Below are positions 42,770-52,166 of a stretch of DNA of 64,000 bases, one piece after another. A model generated the notes under the pieces. It saw nothing but the letters and a program-made list of their open reading frames with translations, ran no database searches and was not told the DNA's origin. The DNA is from Firmicutes bacterium UBA1702 (GTDB lineage Bacteria; Bacillota; Clostridia; Peptostreptococcales; Anaerovoracaceae). How positions within the stretch are numbered: the first letter of the stretch is position 1; each line of letters begins with the position of its first letter. A program made the translations under genes and the position numbers. The stretch lies in assembly GCA_002320005.1 (NCBI GenBank), contig DCJK01000023.1, forward strand, positions 42,746 through 106,745, given 5' to 3'.

Positions 42770-42871
42770 ATGAAAAAGAAAAATCAAAGACTGATGCAGA
42801 TTATTGTTATTGGAATAATCGCTGCGGTGATAGTTACATATTCTGTATCTTTTGTGGTATACTTGTTTTAA
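42770..42871 (+). CDS. 33-residue single-helix membrane peptide
   Basis: Short ORF with a ggggg site about nine bases upstream. The peptide begins MKKKNQRLMQ and continues as one hydrophobic helix (IIVIGIIAAVIVTYSVSFVV), ending YLF. It matches the pattern of tiny membrane proteins common in Firmicutes. It lies 15 bases after the nif3 stop in the same operon, and the rnpB promoter lies within its 3' half. No function is known. Confidence 0.55.
   Translation: MKKKNQRLMQIIVIGIIAAVIVTYSVSFVVYLF
42834..42863 (+). promoter_or_regulatory. Probable promoter of rnpB
   Basis: TTACAT (42834-42839), 18-base spacer, TATACT (42858-42863) with an extended TGG. Initiation near 42870 places a GCCGGCA/TGCCGGC hairpin (42880-42898) at the start of the precursor, just before the P1 helix. 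Confidence 0.6.
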
Positions 42872-42900
42872 CTGAAAGAGCCGGCATTATATGCCGGCAG

Positions 42901-43256
42901 ATCTGGGTAGAGCAGACAATCGCGTCTTCCCCTTTGAGGGAAGATGAGGAAAGTCCGGGCTCCACAGGGCAGGATGCCGGATAACGTCCGGCGTAGGTAA
43001 CTATAGGGAAAGTGCAACAGAAACATTCCGCCGAAACGGGTAATGCCGTGGTAAGGTTGAAATGGTGAGGTAAGAGCTCACCGGCGGTACGGAGACGTAC
43101 CGGCCGTGTAAACCCCATCCGGAGCAAGACCAAAGAGGGGCTTAAGGCAGTTGCCCGCTGCCTCCCGGGAGGTAGGTCGCTGGAGCTTGTCAGCAATGGC
43201 AAGTCGAGATAGATGATTGTCAAATACAGAACCCGGCTTATAGCTCTGCCCAGGTT
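42901..43256 (+). ncRNA. rnpB: RNase P RNA (type A)
   Basis: Catalytic RNA that removes 5' leaders of tRNAs. Conserved blocks are clear: GAGGAAAGTCCGGGCTCC, then AACAGAAAC-type core, GGTAAGAGCTCACC, and near the 3' end AGATAGATGATTG and ACAGAACCCGGCTTA. The P1 helix pairs CTGGGTAGAGC (42903-42913) with GCTCTGCCCAG (43243-43253). The extra helices between the P5 and P15 parts fit the ancestral type A rather than the Bacillus type B. Ends are placed by P1 and may be off by a few bases. Confidence 0.96.
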
Positions 43257-43268
43257 TTAGAAACAAAA

Positions 43269-43310
43269 AAGTGCTGAAATTTAAATAATTTCGGCACTTT
43301 ATTTTTTCAT
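43269..43310. terminator. Bidirectional terminator between rnpB and prfC
   Basis: 14-pair stem (43269-43282 with 43288-43301), five-base loop, A-rich and T-rich flanks, between convergent genes. Confidence 0.92.
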
Positions 43311-43332
43311 ATAAACAGTAGCAAAATTTTGC

Positions 43333-44907
43333 TTATTGCTTTACGTCCAGAGCTTCAACCAGTTTTATATTTTGGTGTTTTTCTGCAAAATAATTGAGTG
43401 TGAACTGATTTGCAAACAAAATAAGAGGGCGGTCAAAGTGGTCAAAAACCAGCATAGTTCTTGAATCCAGAACATCTTTCACATCTTCAAGACTGTTAGT
43501 TTCAACCCATCTTGCAAGGGAAAATTCCAGCCTGTCCATTCTCACTTTTGCATTATATTCGTTTTCCAGTCTGTACTGGAAAACTTCGAACTGCAGTTGA
43601 CCTACGGCACCGATGATTACCTCGTTATATTCGTTACGATATACCTGAATGGCGCCTTCCTGAGCCAGCTGAGCGACACCTTTCTGGAACTGCTTTGCTT
43701 TCATGGTGTCTTTAGGAGTGACAAGGGCGAAAAGCTCCGGAGGGAAGGTAGGAAGCGGTTCAAAGAAAAGAGGTTCTTTTCTGGTGGAAAGAGTGTCTCC
43801 AATCTGATAGCTGCCTGTATCGTAAATACCTATAATATCTCCTGCAATGGCTTCTTCAACATTTTCACGCTGATTTGCCATGAGCATTGTTGACTGAGAC
43901 AGTTTCATTTCTTTTCCTGTACGCGACAGTTTTACACTCATACCTCTGGTGAATGTACCTGAACATATTCTGAAAAAAGCCAGCCTGTCACGATGTGCAG
44001 GGTTCATGTTTGCCTGAATCTTGAAAATGAAGCCGCTGAAGAAATCATCTTCGGGATATACCTCTCCATCAATTGTTTTACGCGGTCCGGGGGCAGGTGA
44101 CATATCAAGGAAATGCTCAAGAAACGGGACTGTTCCGAAATCGGCAAGTGCGGAGCCGAAAAAAACCGGGGAAAGCTTCCCCTTTGAAATGGCATCCATG
44201 TCAAATTCATTGCCGGCTCCCTGCAGAAGTTCGATTTCATCACGAAGGGATTTAAGGTTGAATCCGCTCACTTGGTTTTCCAGTTCTGTGCCGAAGACAC
44301 CGTCCGGTCCCAGATCAATTACCTTATCTGCTTTATAAAGGTAAACTTTGTTTTTAAGAATATCATATATTCCCTGGAAGTTAAGTCCACAGCCTATAGG
44401 CCATGTTACCGGAACTGAAGGAAGCCCCAAAACATCCTCAAGCTCCTGGATCAGGTCAAAGGGGTCTCTGGTTTCACGGTCAAGCTTGTTTATAAAAGTG
44501 AAAACAGGTATGCCACGCATGGAGCATACTTTAAAAAGCTTGCGCGTCTGCGTTTCGATACCTTTGGCTCCGTCAATAACCATAACAGCGCTGTCTACCG
44601 AAGTGAGAATTCTGTATGTGTCTTCGCCGAAGTCATTGTGACCCGGAGTGTCCATGATTGAAATCACTTTATCGTCGTATTCAAACTGCATTACCGAGGA
44701 GGTGACAGAGATGCCTCTCTGCTTTTCAATTTCCATCCAGTCAGATGTGGCAAATTTGTCATTGCGGCGTGCTTTAACACTTCCGGCCTGTCTGATGGCG
44801 CCTCCGTGGAGCAGAAGCTTTTCGGTCAAAGTTGTTTTGCCTGCATCAGGATGGGATATGATGCCGAAGATTCTTCTTTTTTGTATTTCTTCCTGTCTGG
44901 TAGTCAT
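43333..44907 (-). CDS. prfC: Peptide chain release factor 3
   Basis: GTPase that recycles RF1 and RF2 from the ribosome. ATG at 44907, after aaaggg, gives 524 aa; the nine-codon extension has no site. G1 is GIISHPDAGKTTLTEKLL, G3 is MDTPGHNDFGEDTYR, G4 is FINKLDR. Further family marks are the long domain II and LQFEVFQYRLENEYNAKV near the C-terminus. It has its own promoter, divergent from the MATE gene. Confidence 0.96.
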   Translation of the reverse strand: MTTRQEEIQKRRIFGIISHPDAGKTTLTEKLLLHGGAIRQAGSVKARRNDKFATSDWMEIEKQRGISVTSSVMQFEYDDKVISIMDTPGHNDFGEDTYRILTSVDSAVMVIDGAKGIETQTRKLFKVCSMRGIPVFTFINKLDRETRDPFDLIQELEDVLGLPSVPVTWPIGCGLNFQGIYDILKNKVYLYKADKVIDLGPDGVFGTELENQVSGFNLKSLRDEIELLQGAGNEFDMDAISKGKLSPVFFGSALADFGTVPFLEHFLDMSPAPGPRKTIDGEVYPEDDFFSGFIFKIQANMNPAHRDRLAFFRICSGTFTRGMSVKLSRTGKEMKLSQSTMLMANQRENVEEAIAGDIIGIYDTGSYQIGDTLSTRKEPLFFEPLPTFPPELFALVTPKDTMKAKQFQKGVAQLAQEGAIQVYRNEYNEVIIGAVGQLQFEVFQYRLENEYNAKVRMDRLEFSLARWVETNSLEDVKDVLDSRTMLVFDHFDRPLILFANQFTLNYFAEKHQNIKLVEALDVKQ

Positions 44908-44942
44908 TTTATTCCCTTTCTTAAAAAAAGTCATACAGACTT

Positions 44943-44970
44943 ATAATAACATAAATGTTGAATTTGTAAA
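44943..44970 (-). promoter_or_regulatory. Probable promoter of prfC
   Basis: Minus strand: TTTACA (44970-44965), 16-base spacer, TATTAT (44948-44943). Its -35 lies in the spacer of the opposing MATE promoter, so the two polymerases would exclude each other. Confidence 0.5.
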
Positions 44971-44986
44971 TATTTTGTTATATAAT
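44958..44986 (+). promoter_or_regulatory. Probable promoter of the MATE gene
   Basis: TTGAAT (44958-44963), 17-base spacer, TATAAT (44981-44986). Confidence 0.7.
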
Positions 44987-45017
44987 ATTCCGTTGTGCGA
45001 AAGAAAAAGGTGAAAAA

Positions 45018-46406
45018 ATGAACGAAAAAAAAGCGAACAATACTGACTTAACTCATGAAAACAAGATGGGAACAATGCCCGTTCGAAAGCTGCTGATGAG
45101 CATGGCATGGCCTGCAATATTGTCTATGACCATCAGTGCGCTTTATAATGTAGTAGACAGCATTTTTGTTTCAAGAATCAGCGAAGATGCACTGGCCGCC
45201 GTATCCCTGGTAAATCCGGTACATATGATGATAATTGCACTGGCAGTGGGAAGCGGCGTAGGAATCAACTCTCTGATTGCACGAAGACTTGGCGCCGGCA
45301 ATCAGGAAGAGGCAGATAAAGCGGCCAGCACCAGCATAAGAATAGGGCTTTTTAATTATTTTATATTTCTTATGATAGGAATATTCCTTACAGGCGTATT
45401 TGTTTCAGCTTATGCTCAGAAAGGGACATATATGTTTGAGGCGGCGTGCCAGTATATGTCCATAATATGCATAGGATCCTTCTTTCTCAATATAGAAATT
45501 GTACTTGAGAAAGTTCTTCAATCCACCGGCAACATGATAGCGCCTATGGCATGCAGCCTTACAGGAGCAATAGTGAACATAGTCCTTGATCCGATCCTTA
45601 TATTCGGACTTGCAGGAATGCCTAAGCTTGGGGTGGCAGGTGCAGCCATTGCTACCATAACCGGCCAGCTGTGCAGCATGATCGTGGCAATTGTAATTGT
45701 GTTCAAAGGAGAACACCTTGTGTCCATAAAGTTAAAAGGATTCAAAATAGACTGGGGTGTTGTAGCAAACATATACAAAGTCGGATTTCCATCCATTGTT
45801 ATGCAGTCACTTGCTTCTGTAATGGTAATATTCTACAATATGATACTTGTCGTATATTCCACTACTGCAGTAGCAGTGCTTGGAATTTATTTTAAGATAC
45901 AATCCTTCGTATTCATGCCGGTGTTCGGGCTCAATCAGGGAGCAATGCCGATTATGGGATATAACTATGGTGCAGGAGACAAAGACAGGCTTATGAAGAC
46001 TTACAAGGAAGCCTTCATGGTAGCCTTTGCGGTAATGGCATTGGGAACATTGATATTCCATCTTTTCCCTAAAGAACTGCTGCTTATGTTTGACGCATCT
46101 CGGGAGATGCTGAAAATAGGAATACCTGCACTGAGAATAATAAGCCTGTGCTTCATGCCGGCCGCTTTCGGAATAATCACCGGAACTCTTTTTCAAGGCA
46201 CAGGCCATGGAATGCTCAGTCTGTACTGTTCACTTATAAGACAGATATTTGGAATACTTCCGCTGGCATATATACTCATAAGAATAGGAGGAATCACACT
46301 TTCGTGGATGTCATTTCCTCTGGCCGAAATTCTTGGAGTCACTTTCAGCCTGATAATGTTCAGAAGATTATACAAAAATGAAATTTCCAAGATGGAAAAA
46401 ATATAG
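45018..46406 (+). CDS. MATE-family multidrug/cation antiporter
   Basis: Twelve-helix efflux carrier of 462 aa that exports drugs or metabolites in exchange for Na+ or H+. Typical MATE openings are MGTMPVRKLLMSMAWPAILSM and ALYNVVDSIFVSRIS; the start of the second half reads GFPSIVMQSLASVM and the later FGLNQGAMPIMGYNYGAGDK is a strong family mark. Start ATG 45018 after aaaaggtg. It ends directly against the stop of the minus-strand gene, with no gap and no terminator seen between them. Confidence 0.94.
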   Translation: MNEKKANNTDLTHENKMGTMPVRKLLMSMAWPAILSMTISALYNVVDSIFVSRISEDALAAVSLVNPVHMMIIALAVGSGVGINSLIARRLGAGNQEEADKAASTSIRIGLFNYFIFLMIGIFLTGVFVSAYAQKGTYMFEAACQYMSIICIGSFFLNIEIVLEKVLQSTGNMIAPMACSLTGAIVNIVLDPILIFGLAGMPKLGVAGAAIATITGQLCSMIVAIVIVFKGEHLVSIKLKGFKIDWGVVANIYKVGFPSIVMQSLASVMVIFYNMILVVYSTTAVAVLGIYFKIQSFVFMPVFGLNQGAMPIMGYNYGAGDKDRLMKTYKEAFMVAFAVMALGTLIFHLFPKELLLMFDASREMLKIGIPALRIISLCFMPAAFGIITGTLFQGTGHGMLSLYCSLIRQIFGILPLAYILIRIGGITLSWMSFPLAEILGVTFSLIMFRRLYKNEISKMEKI

Positions 46407-46943
46407 CTACAATTCTTCCTCCCGCGCTCTGGAATCCATGATAACCAGATCGCGGATGAGAGGATCCTTGATAAGGTGCTTCCAAACGGTGTAGGTTGCC
46501 TTTACGAAATCGTCATTTAGAGGGATTTCTTCTTCAATAAGAGGGCAGTGATAGGGAAGCATTTCATCATTGTAAATTAAATTCAATATACCGTCTTGGT
46601 CAATATGAGGAGTAAGGGGATATGTCCTGCATTGGAAAGGTCTCATGTTCCGCGGACAAACGGGAGGTGTCTTGCAGCGCACAAAATAAACGCTGCCGTG
46701 CCATGAGTCGGGGAAATCAAAATCCTCGGCTTTTTCTTTTGTCCAGTAAAGCCACGAATGATCGTAAATGTGAATTTTTTCTTCTCCCGGATAAAGGTAG
46801 ATTCCCATTTCCTCATCAGAATCACCGCTGCATGTGCAGCATGCAGCGCCGCAGAGTTTTCCGCAATCTTCATTTATGGGGGATACTCTGTCCAGAAGCC
46901 TGTATATTGCTTTCCAGGTGCTTTTCTTAATAATCGTTTTCAT
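46407..46943 (-). CDS. Cys-cluster protein, YkgJ-like zinc/iron-binding candidate
   Basis: A 178-aa soluble protein with nine Cys: 27, 31, 35, 36, 38 (DCGKLCGAACCTC) and 90, 96, 105, 133 (CKTPPVCPRNMRPFQC and HCPL). Spacing recalls the YkgJ/FliB-type UPF0153 group that binds zinc or an iron-sulfur cluster, with which I associate it tentatively. No membrane segment. Its function is unknown. Start ATG at 46943; the upstream gap to the activase gene (46944-47087) holds A+T-rich promoter-like sequence but no clear boxes. Confidence 0.7.
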   Translation of the reverse strand: MKTIIKKSTWKAIYRLLDRVSPINEDCGKLCGAACCTCSGDSDEEMGIYLYPGEEKIHIYDHSWLYWTKEKAEDFDFPDSWHGSVYFVRCKTPPVCPRNMRPFQCRTYPLTPHIDQDGILNLIYNDEMLPYHCPLIEEEIPLNDDFVKATYTVWKHLIKDPLIRDLVIMDSRAREEEL

Positions 46944-47087
46944 AGCTTTATTATATAACTATATGATAGAATACACCAGCTGTTTTTCTGAACGGAATTT
47001 TAGCAGATTCTTAACACAAACCACGGAGAAATCTACAAACTATGGTGGTAAAATATATTATTCCTAAACTGACTGTGAGGTAAAAAA

Positions 47088-50000
47088 ATGAGACTGGGAA
47101 TAGATGTAGGATCAACTACAGTAAAACTTATATTAATAGACGAAAATGAAAACATACTGTACAGCAGATATGAGAGACATATGTCAGATGTCTTTGAAAA
47201 GGTAAAAGAACTCCTTTCGGACTTGCTCAATGAGAAAGGTGATAATGAAGTTAAATGTGTAATAACCGGCTCAGGAGGACTGGCACTGGCTGACAAGATA
47301 GAAGCACGCTTTGAGCAGGAGGTGGTGACCTGTTCTCTTGCGGTGGAAAAACTCATACCGGAGACTGACGTGGCCATTGAACTTGGCGGCGAAGATGCGA
47401 AGATAACTTATTTCGGGGCATCAATTGAGCAGCGAATGAACGGAACGTGTGCCGGAGGTACGGGAGCTTTCATAGATCAGATGGCGATACTTCTTAACAC
47501 CGACGGAGAAGGCCTTAATGAAGCCGCAAAACATTACAGTGTAATATACCCTATAGCTGCAAGGTGCGGCGTGTTTGCCAAAACCGATATTCAGCCCCTT
47601 ATAAACGAGGGAGCGCCTATTGAGAATCTGGCAGCTTCAATATTTCAGGCTGTAGTAAACCAGACTATAAGCGGACTTGCCTGCGGACACAAAATCAAAG
47701 GGAATGTAGCCTTTTTGGGCGGGCCGCTCACATACATGTCAGAACTGCGAAAAAGGTTTATAGAGACTCTTGATCTAAAACCTGAAGAAGTAATCTTTCC
47801 TGAAAACTCCAAATATTTTGTAGCTATGGGTGCCGCTTTTATGGCTGAAAAGAGCAACCCTGTCATGTTGCATACTCTTGTAGACAGAATAAGCGCTGTG
47901 GATTCATCTGAAACAGCCGGGTCAAAGAGAATTGAGCCTCTTTTTAAAGATGAAGAAGAATACACAGTCTTTAAAGAACGCCACTCGAAAGCCAGAATAA
48001 AAAGGGGCGATCTGAGTATGGCCAGCGGAGCGGTATTTCTTGGAATAGATGCAGGCTCAACTACTACAAAGGCAGCGCTGATAGACAGCGAAAAAAGACT
48101 CCTATACAGTTTTTATAAAGGAAATGAAGGTAACCCTCTTGAAACTACAAGGCAGATGTTGAAGGAGGTATATCGGTTTCTCCCTGCCGGAGCATACATA
48201 GGAAATACCACCGTAACAGGATATGGTGAAGGCCTTATCCAGGCAGGCTTTAATGCAGATTACGGTATAATTGAAACAATGGCACACTATAAAGCGGCAG
48301 AAGAATTCCTTCCGGGTGTAGATTTTATACTTGATATCGGCGGGCAGGATATGAAGTGTATGCGAATAAAAGATCATGCCATTTACAGTATAATGCTTAA
48401 CGAGGCCTGCTCTTCAGGGTGTGGTTCATTTATAGAGACTTATGCAAAATCTGTGGATATGAAGGTTGAGGATTTTGCAGAAATCGGTATCCATTCCAAG
48501 CATCCGGTTGATCTTGGTACAAGATGTACGGTGTTTATGAATTCCATGGTAAAGCAGGCTCAGAAGGAAGGCGCAGATTTAAGTGATATAGCTGCAGGCC
48601 TGTCATATTCAGTAATAAAGAACGCCTTGTATAAGGTAATTAAACTAAGAAATCCGGAAGAAGCAGGCAGCAAAATAGTGGTTCAGGGAGGTACTTTCCT
48701 CAATGAATCTGTTCTCCGTGCCATAGAAAAAGTTCTCGGCAAGGAAGTGGTGAGACCTGATATATCAGGTATAATGGGTGCATACGGATGCGCTCTTAAT
48801 TCCATGGAAAACTACAGCGACGGACATGTTTCATCTGTGGCAGGAGAAGAGGAACTGGATTCTTTTACTGCAGGAACTTCCAACAGGAGGTGTGCCGGAT
48901 GTGAAAACAAATGCATGCTTACAGTGACAAAATTTTCTGATGGAAAAAGATATATTACCGGAAACAGGTGTGAAAAAGGCGAAGGAAAAGCGGATACCCA
49001 CAGCGATCTGCCGGACCTTTATGAATATAAACTTAAGAGGCTTTTCAGCTACAAGCCTCTGGACAAAAAGCAGGCTGTAAGGGGAAGCATAGCTATTCCG
49101 AGAGTTCTTAACATGTATGAGAACTATCCTTTCTGGTTCACACTATTTACTGATCTGGGATTCAGAGTTGTTCTCTCGCCTGATTCTTCAAAGGAACTTT
49201 ATGAAAAAGGGATAGATACCATCTCTTCTGACACTGCTTGTTATCCTGCCAAAATGGTGCATGGACACATAAAAACACTGGTAGAAAAAGGAGAAAAACT
49301 CATATTCTATCCTTGTGTAAATTACGAGCAAAAGGAAGATGAAAAGGCTCAGAATCATTACAATTGTCCGATAGTTGCTACATATCCCGAAGTAATTGCC
49401 AATAACATGAATGAACTCTTTGAGGAGGAAGGAGTTACATTTATGCATCCTTTTGTGCCTTATGATAATGACAAACGGCTGGTAAGGAGGCTTACTGAGG
49501 TGTTTTCTTTTATGAACATACCTGAAAAGGAAATAAAGAAAGCTGTAATTAAAGCCAGAGAAGAAGAAAACAGATTCAAGAATGATGTCAGAAGTGCCGG
49601 AGAAGAAGCTCTTGACTATATTAAAGAACACGGCAAAAAAGCCATAATTCTTTCCGGAAGGCCTTATCATCTGGACAAAGAGATCAATCACGGGATAAAT
49701 AAAATGATAACTTCATTTGACATGGCTGTGCTGTCAGAAGATTCAGTGTGTCATCTCAGCAGTCTTCCAAGACCTGTTAGAGTTCTTGATCAGTGGACAT
49801 ATCATTCAAGATTGTATAAAGCAGCTGATTTTGCAGGAACGCGCGACGATGTGGAACTGGTGCAGCTTAATTCCTTTGGATGTGGAGTTGATGCAGTTAC
49901 AACAGATCAGGTGGAAGAAATTCTGGAAAACAACAAGAAACTGTATACCATTCTTAAAATTGACGAAGGAACCAATCTGGGCGCTGCAAGGATCAGAATA

Positions 50001-51305
50001 CGCTCTTTGAAGGCGGCCATGGAGGAAAGGACACGCAACGGAATAAAGCCTTGCCATGATACAAAGCCTTATACCAGAAAATTTTTCACCAAGGAGATGA
50101 AAGAGGATTACACTATAATTATCCCTCAGATGTCTCCGATACATTTCCAGTACCTGGAAGTAGCCTTTAAAGAAAGCGGATATAATGCAATTCTGGTGCC
50201 TACAGTGGACAAAAATGCCATAGACGAGGGTCTGAAGTATGTAAACAATGATGCATGTTATCCTACACTGGTTACGTTGGGCAAGATGATAAGCGTTCTC
50301 AAATCCGGAGATTTCGACCCTGATAAGACGGCGCTGATTATGTCTCAGACCGGCGGCGGATGCAGAGCTAGCAATTATATTGCACTTCTCAGAAAAGCAC
50401 TTAAAGATCTGGGAATGGAACAGATACCTGTTATATCTTTTAATACTGCAGGTCTTGAGTCTAATCCGGGATTCAAAATAGATGTGCCTATGGGAAAGAG
50501 ACTTATAATAGCTGCAATGTACGGAGATCTTTTCCAGAGGCTGCTTTATGCCACAAGGCCTTATGAGGCAGAACCGGGCAGCGCCGAAGGAATAATGAAA
50601 AAATATGAAGAGGCTATTTTCCAAAACTGCAGAGACGGAAAAGTGTCGGTATATAAAAAGCTGGTTAAGAAAATAGTAGATGAATATGACCGGCTTCCTC
50701 TCAGAGATATACATAAACCTAAAGTTGGTGTTGTGGGAGAAATTCTTGTAAAATACCATCCTGATGCCAACAACAATATAGTTGACATAATTGAAAAGGA
50801 AGGTGGAGAGGCAGTGGTGCTGGATCTTGTTGACTTCTTCCTATATGGAATGTACAGCAAGAAATTTAATTATGAAAAACTGTCAGGTTCCTATAAGCAG
50901 TTCAAGGTAAATCAGATTGGAATCAGTCTGATAGAGTGGTTCAGAAAACCTATGAGAGAGGCATTGAGAGCAAGCCGCAGATTTGAAGAACCTTCGTACA
51001 TAGAGCACACTGCTGAAGAAGCATCACAAATCGCATCCATCGGAAATCAGTGCGGAGAAGGATGGCTGCTTACCGGAGAGATGATTGAGCTGATAAAGAG
51101 CGGAGCTACCAATATTGCATGTCTGCAGCCTTTTGCATGCCTTCCTAATCATGTCACCGGAAAAGGCATGATGAAGGCTCTCAGGGAAAGATTTCCGAAA
51201 GCAAATATCGTGGCCATCGATTATGATCCGGGAGCCAGTGATACCAATCAGCTTAACAGAATCAAGCTTATGATGTCTACGGCTCATAAAAATATGGAGC
51301 AATAG
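47088..51305 (+). CDS. Giant 2-hydroxyacyl-CoA dehydratase activator-like fusion (two BcrAD-type ATPases plus HgdB-like part)
   Basis: 1405 aa. Residues 1-260 and about 315-570 are two ASKHA ATPase domains related to the HgdC activator, opening GIDVGSTTVKLILIDE and GIDAGSTTTKAALIDS. Each keeps the two Cys that bridge a [4Fe-4S] cluster in HgdC: GTCAGGTGAFID with ARCGVFAKTD, and EACSSGCGSFIE with TRCTVFMNSM. A Cys group CAGCENKCMLTV and NRCEKG follows near 600, then a DUF2229-like region and a C-terminal part resembling dehydratase subunits, with NDACYPTLVTL and TGGGCRASNY. Such proteins occur across Clostridia and probably perform ATP-driven low-potential electron transfer, but the substrate is unknown. 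It stands alone, with no hydroxyacyl-CoA dehydratase genes beside it. Start ATG 47088 after gaggt. Confidence 0.9.
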   Translation: MRLGIDVGSTTVKLILIDENENILYSRYERHMSDVFEKVKELLSDLLNEKGDNEVKCVITGSGGLALADKIEARFEQEVVTCSLAVEKLIPETDVAIELGGEDAKITYFGASIEQRMNGTCAGGTGAFIDQMAILLNTDGEGLNEAAKHYSVIYPIAARCGVFAKTDIQPLINEGAPIENLAASIFQAVVNQTISGLACGHKIKGNVAFLGGPLTYMSELRKRFIETLDLKPEEVIFPENSKYFVAMGAAFMAEKSNPVMLHTLVDRISAVDSSETAGSKRIEPLFKDEEEYTVFKERHSKARIKRGDLSMASGAVFLGIDAGSTTTKAALIDSEKRLLYSFYKGNEGNPLETTRQMLKEVYRFLPAGAYIGNTTVTGYGEGLIQAGFNADYGIIETMAHYKAAEEFLPGVDFILDIGGQDMKCMRIKDHAIYSIMLNEACSSGCGSFIETYAKSVDMKVEDFAEIGIHSKHPVDLGTRCTVFMNSMVKQAQKEGADLSDIAAGLSYSVIKNALYKVIKLRNPEEAGSKIVVQGGTFLNESVLRAIEKVLGKEVVRPDISGIMGAYGCALNSMENYSDGHVSSVAGEEELDSFTAGTSNRRCAGCENKCMLTVTKFSDGKRYITGNRCEKGEGKADTHSDLPDLYEYKLKRLFSYKPLDKKQAVRGSIAIPRVLNMYENYPFWFTLFTDLGFRVVLSPDSSKELYEKGIDTISSDTACYPAKMVHGHIKTLVEKGEKLIFYPCVNYEQKEDEKAQNHYNCPIVATYPEVIANNMNELFEEEGVTFMHPFVPYDNDKRLVRRLTEVFSFMNIPEKEIKKAVIKAREEENRFKNDVRSAGEEALDYIKEHGKKAIILSGRPYHLDKEINHGINKMITSFDMAVLSEDSVCHLSSLPRPVRVLDQWTYHSRLYKAADFAGTRDDVELVQLNSFGCGVDAVTTDQVEEILENNKKLYTILKIDEGTNLGAARIRIRSLKAAMEERTRNGIKPCHDTKPYTRKFFTKEMKEDYTIIIPQMSPIHFQYLEVAFKESGYNAILVPTVDKNAIDEGLKYVNNDACYPTLVTLGKMISVLKSGDFDPDKTALIMSQTGGGCRASNYIALLRKALKDLGMEQIPVISFNTAGLESNPGFKIDVPMGKRLIIAAMYGDLFQRLLYATRPYEAEPGSAEGIMKKYEEAIFQNCRDGKVSVYKKLVKKIVDEYDRLPLRDIHKPKVGVVGEILVKYHPDANNNIVDIIEKEGGEAVVLDLVDFFLYGMYSKKFNYEKLSGSYKQFKVNQIGISLIEWFRKPMREALRASRRFEEPSYIEHTAEEASQIASIGNQCGEGWLLTGEMIELIKSGATNIACLQPFACLPNHVTGKGMMKALRERFPKANIVAIDYDPGASDTNQLNRIKLMMSTAHKNMEQ

Positions 51306-51327
51306 CTACTAATTGTCCAAATACGCC

Positions 51328-51357
51328 TTGAAAAAGGCACCAAGGTAGTGTTATAAT
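51328..51357 (+). promoter_or_regulatory. Probable promoter of yebC
   Basis: TTGAAA (51328-51333), 18-base spacer, TATAAT (51352-51357) with TGT extension. A GCCTT/AAGGC hairpin overlaps the -35. Confidence 0.7.
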
Positions 51358-51404
51358 ATCACAGTAAAAAATCACAAAATCAACTACAGTTAGGAGGTGT
51401 CTCC

Positions 51405-52133
51405 ATGGGAAGACACGGTACAATAGCAGGAAGAAAAGCCGCACAGGACTCAAAACGTGCAGCAATGTTCACAAAATATGCAAGAGCAATAACTGTTGCT
51501 GCCAAAGACGGCGGTGATCCTGAGTACAATGCATCATTAAGATTGGCAATAGAAAAGGCCAAGGCCATTTCAATGCCTAACGATAATATCAACAGAGCCA
51601 TCAAAAAAGGAACCGGCGAACTTGCCGGCGAGACTTATGAGGAACTGAAATTTGAAGGTTACGGAGTCGCCGGTGTTGCGGTAATAGTAGAGGCGCTTAC
51701 TGACAACACCAACAGAACAACTTCAGCTGTAAGATCAACTTTCGATAAGTATGGTGGAAATCTGGGAGCACCGGGATGTGTATCCTACATGTTCTCCAGA
51801 AAGGGCATAATCATGATAGAAAAGACCGATGATATTGATGAGGATGCTCTGCTTGAAGCTGCACTGGAGGCAGGGGCAGATGATATGGTTGTTCATGAGG
51901 ACAGTTTTGAAATTATAACCGATCCTTCGGTACATACAGAGGTGCACCATGCTCTCAGCGATGCCGGTTATGAGATTGCCGAATCTGATGTTGAACAGGT
52001 TCCTTCAATGGAATCCACGCCGACGAATCCCGGAGATATCAAGAAGCTGGCTAAGATGATAGAACTTCTGGAAGACAACGATGACGTTCAAAAGGTATAT
52101 ACAAATTGTTCCATTGACCTTTATGAGGAATAA
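51405..52133 (+). CDS. yebC: YebC/PmpR-family protein
   Basis: 242-aa conserved protein of the YebC/TACO1 family, linked to regulation of gene expression and to translation of proline-rich stretches. The opening MGRHGTIAGRKAAQDSKRAA is a variant of the common SGHSKWANIKHKK start, and AITVAAKDGGDPEYN followed by MPNDNINRAIKKG is standard. The rest follows the family to the end. Start ATG 51405 after aggaggtgt. Confidence 0.93.
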   Translation: MGRHGTIAGRKAAQDSKRAAMFTKYARAITVAAKDGGDPEYNASLRLAIEKAKAISMPNDNINRAIKKGTGELAGETYEELKFEGYGVAGVAVIVEALTDNTNRTTSAVRSTFDKYGGNLGAPGCVSYMFSRKGIIMIEKTDDIDEDALLEAALEAGADDMVVHEDSFEIITDPSVHTEVHHALSDAGYEIAESDVEQVPSMESTPTNPGDIKKLAKMIELLEDNDDVQKVYTNCSIDLYEE

Positions 52134-52163
52134 TTTCAGAAAAATAAACTTATAATGTATAAT
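52134..52163 (+). promoter_or_regulatory. Probable promoter of the structured RNA
   Basis: TTTCAG (52134-52139), 18-base spacer, TATAAT (52158-52163); a second TATAAT lies at 52151. Confidence 0.5.
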
Positions 52164-52166
52164 ATT

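Noticed and set aside
42834..43266. Minus-strand open frames across the RNase P RNA
   Set aside because: They are accidental frames antisense to a well-conserved structured RNA and have no ribosome binding sites.
49806..50759. 317-codon minus-strand frame inside the activase fusion
   Set aside because: It lies opposite a conserved coding domain; its translation is rich in Phe, His and Ile without domain signs, so it is a shadow frame.
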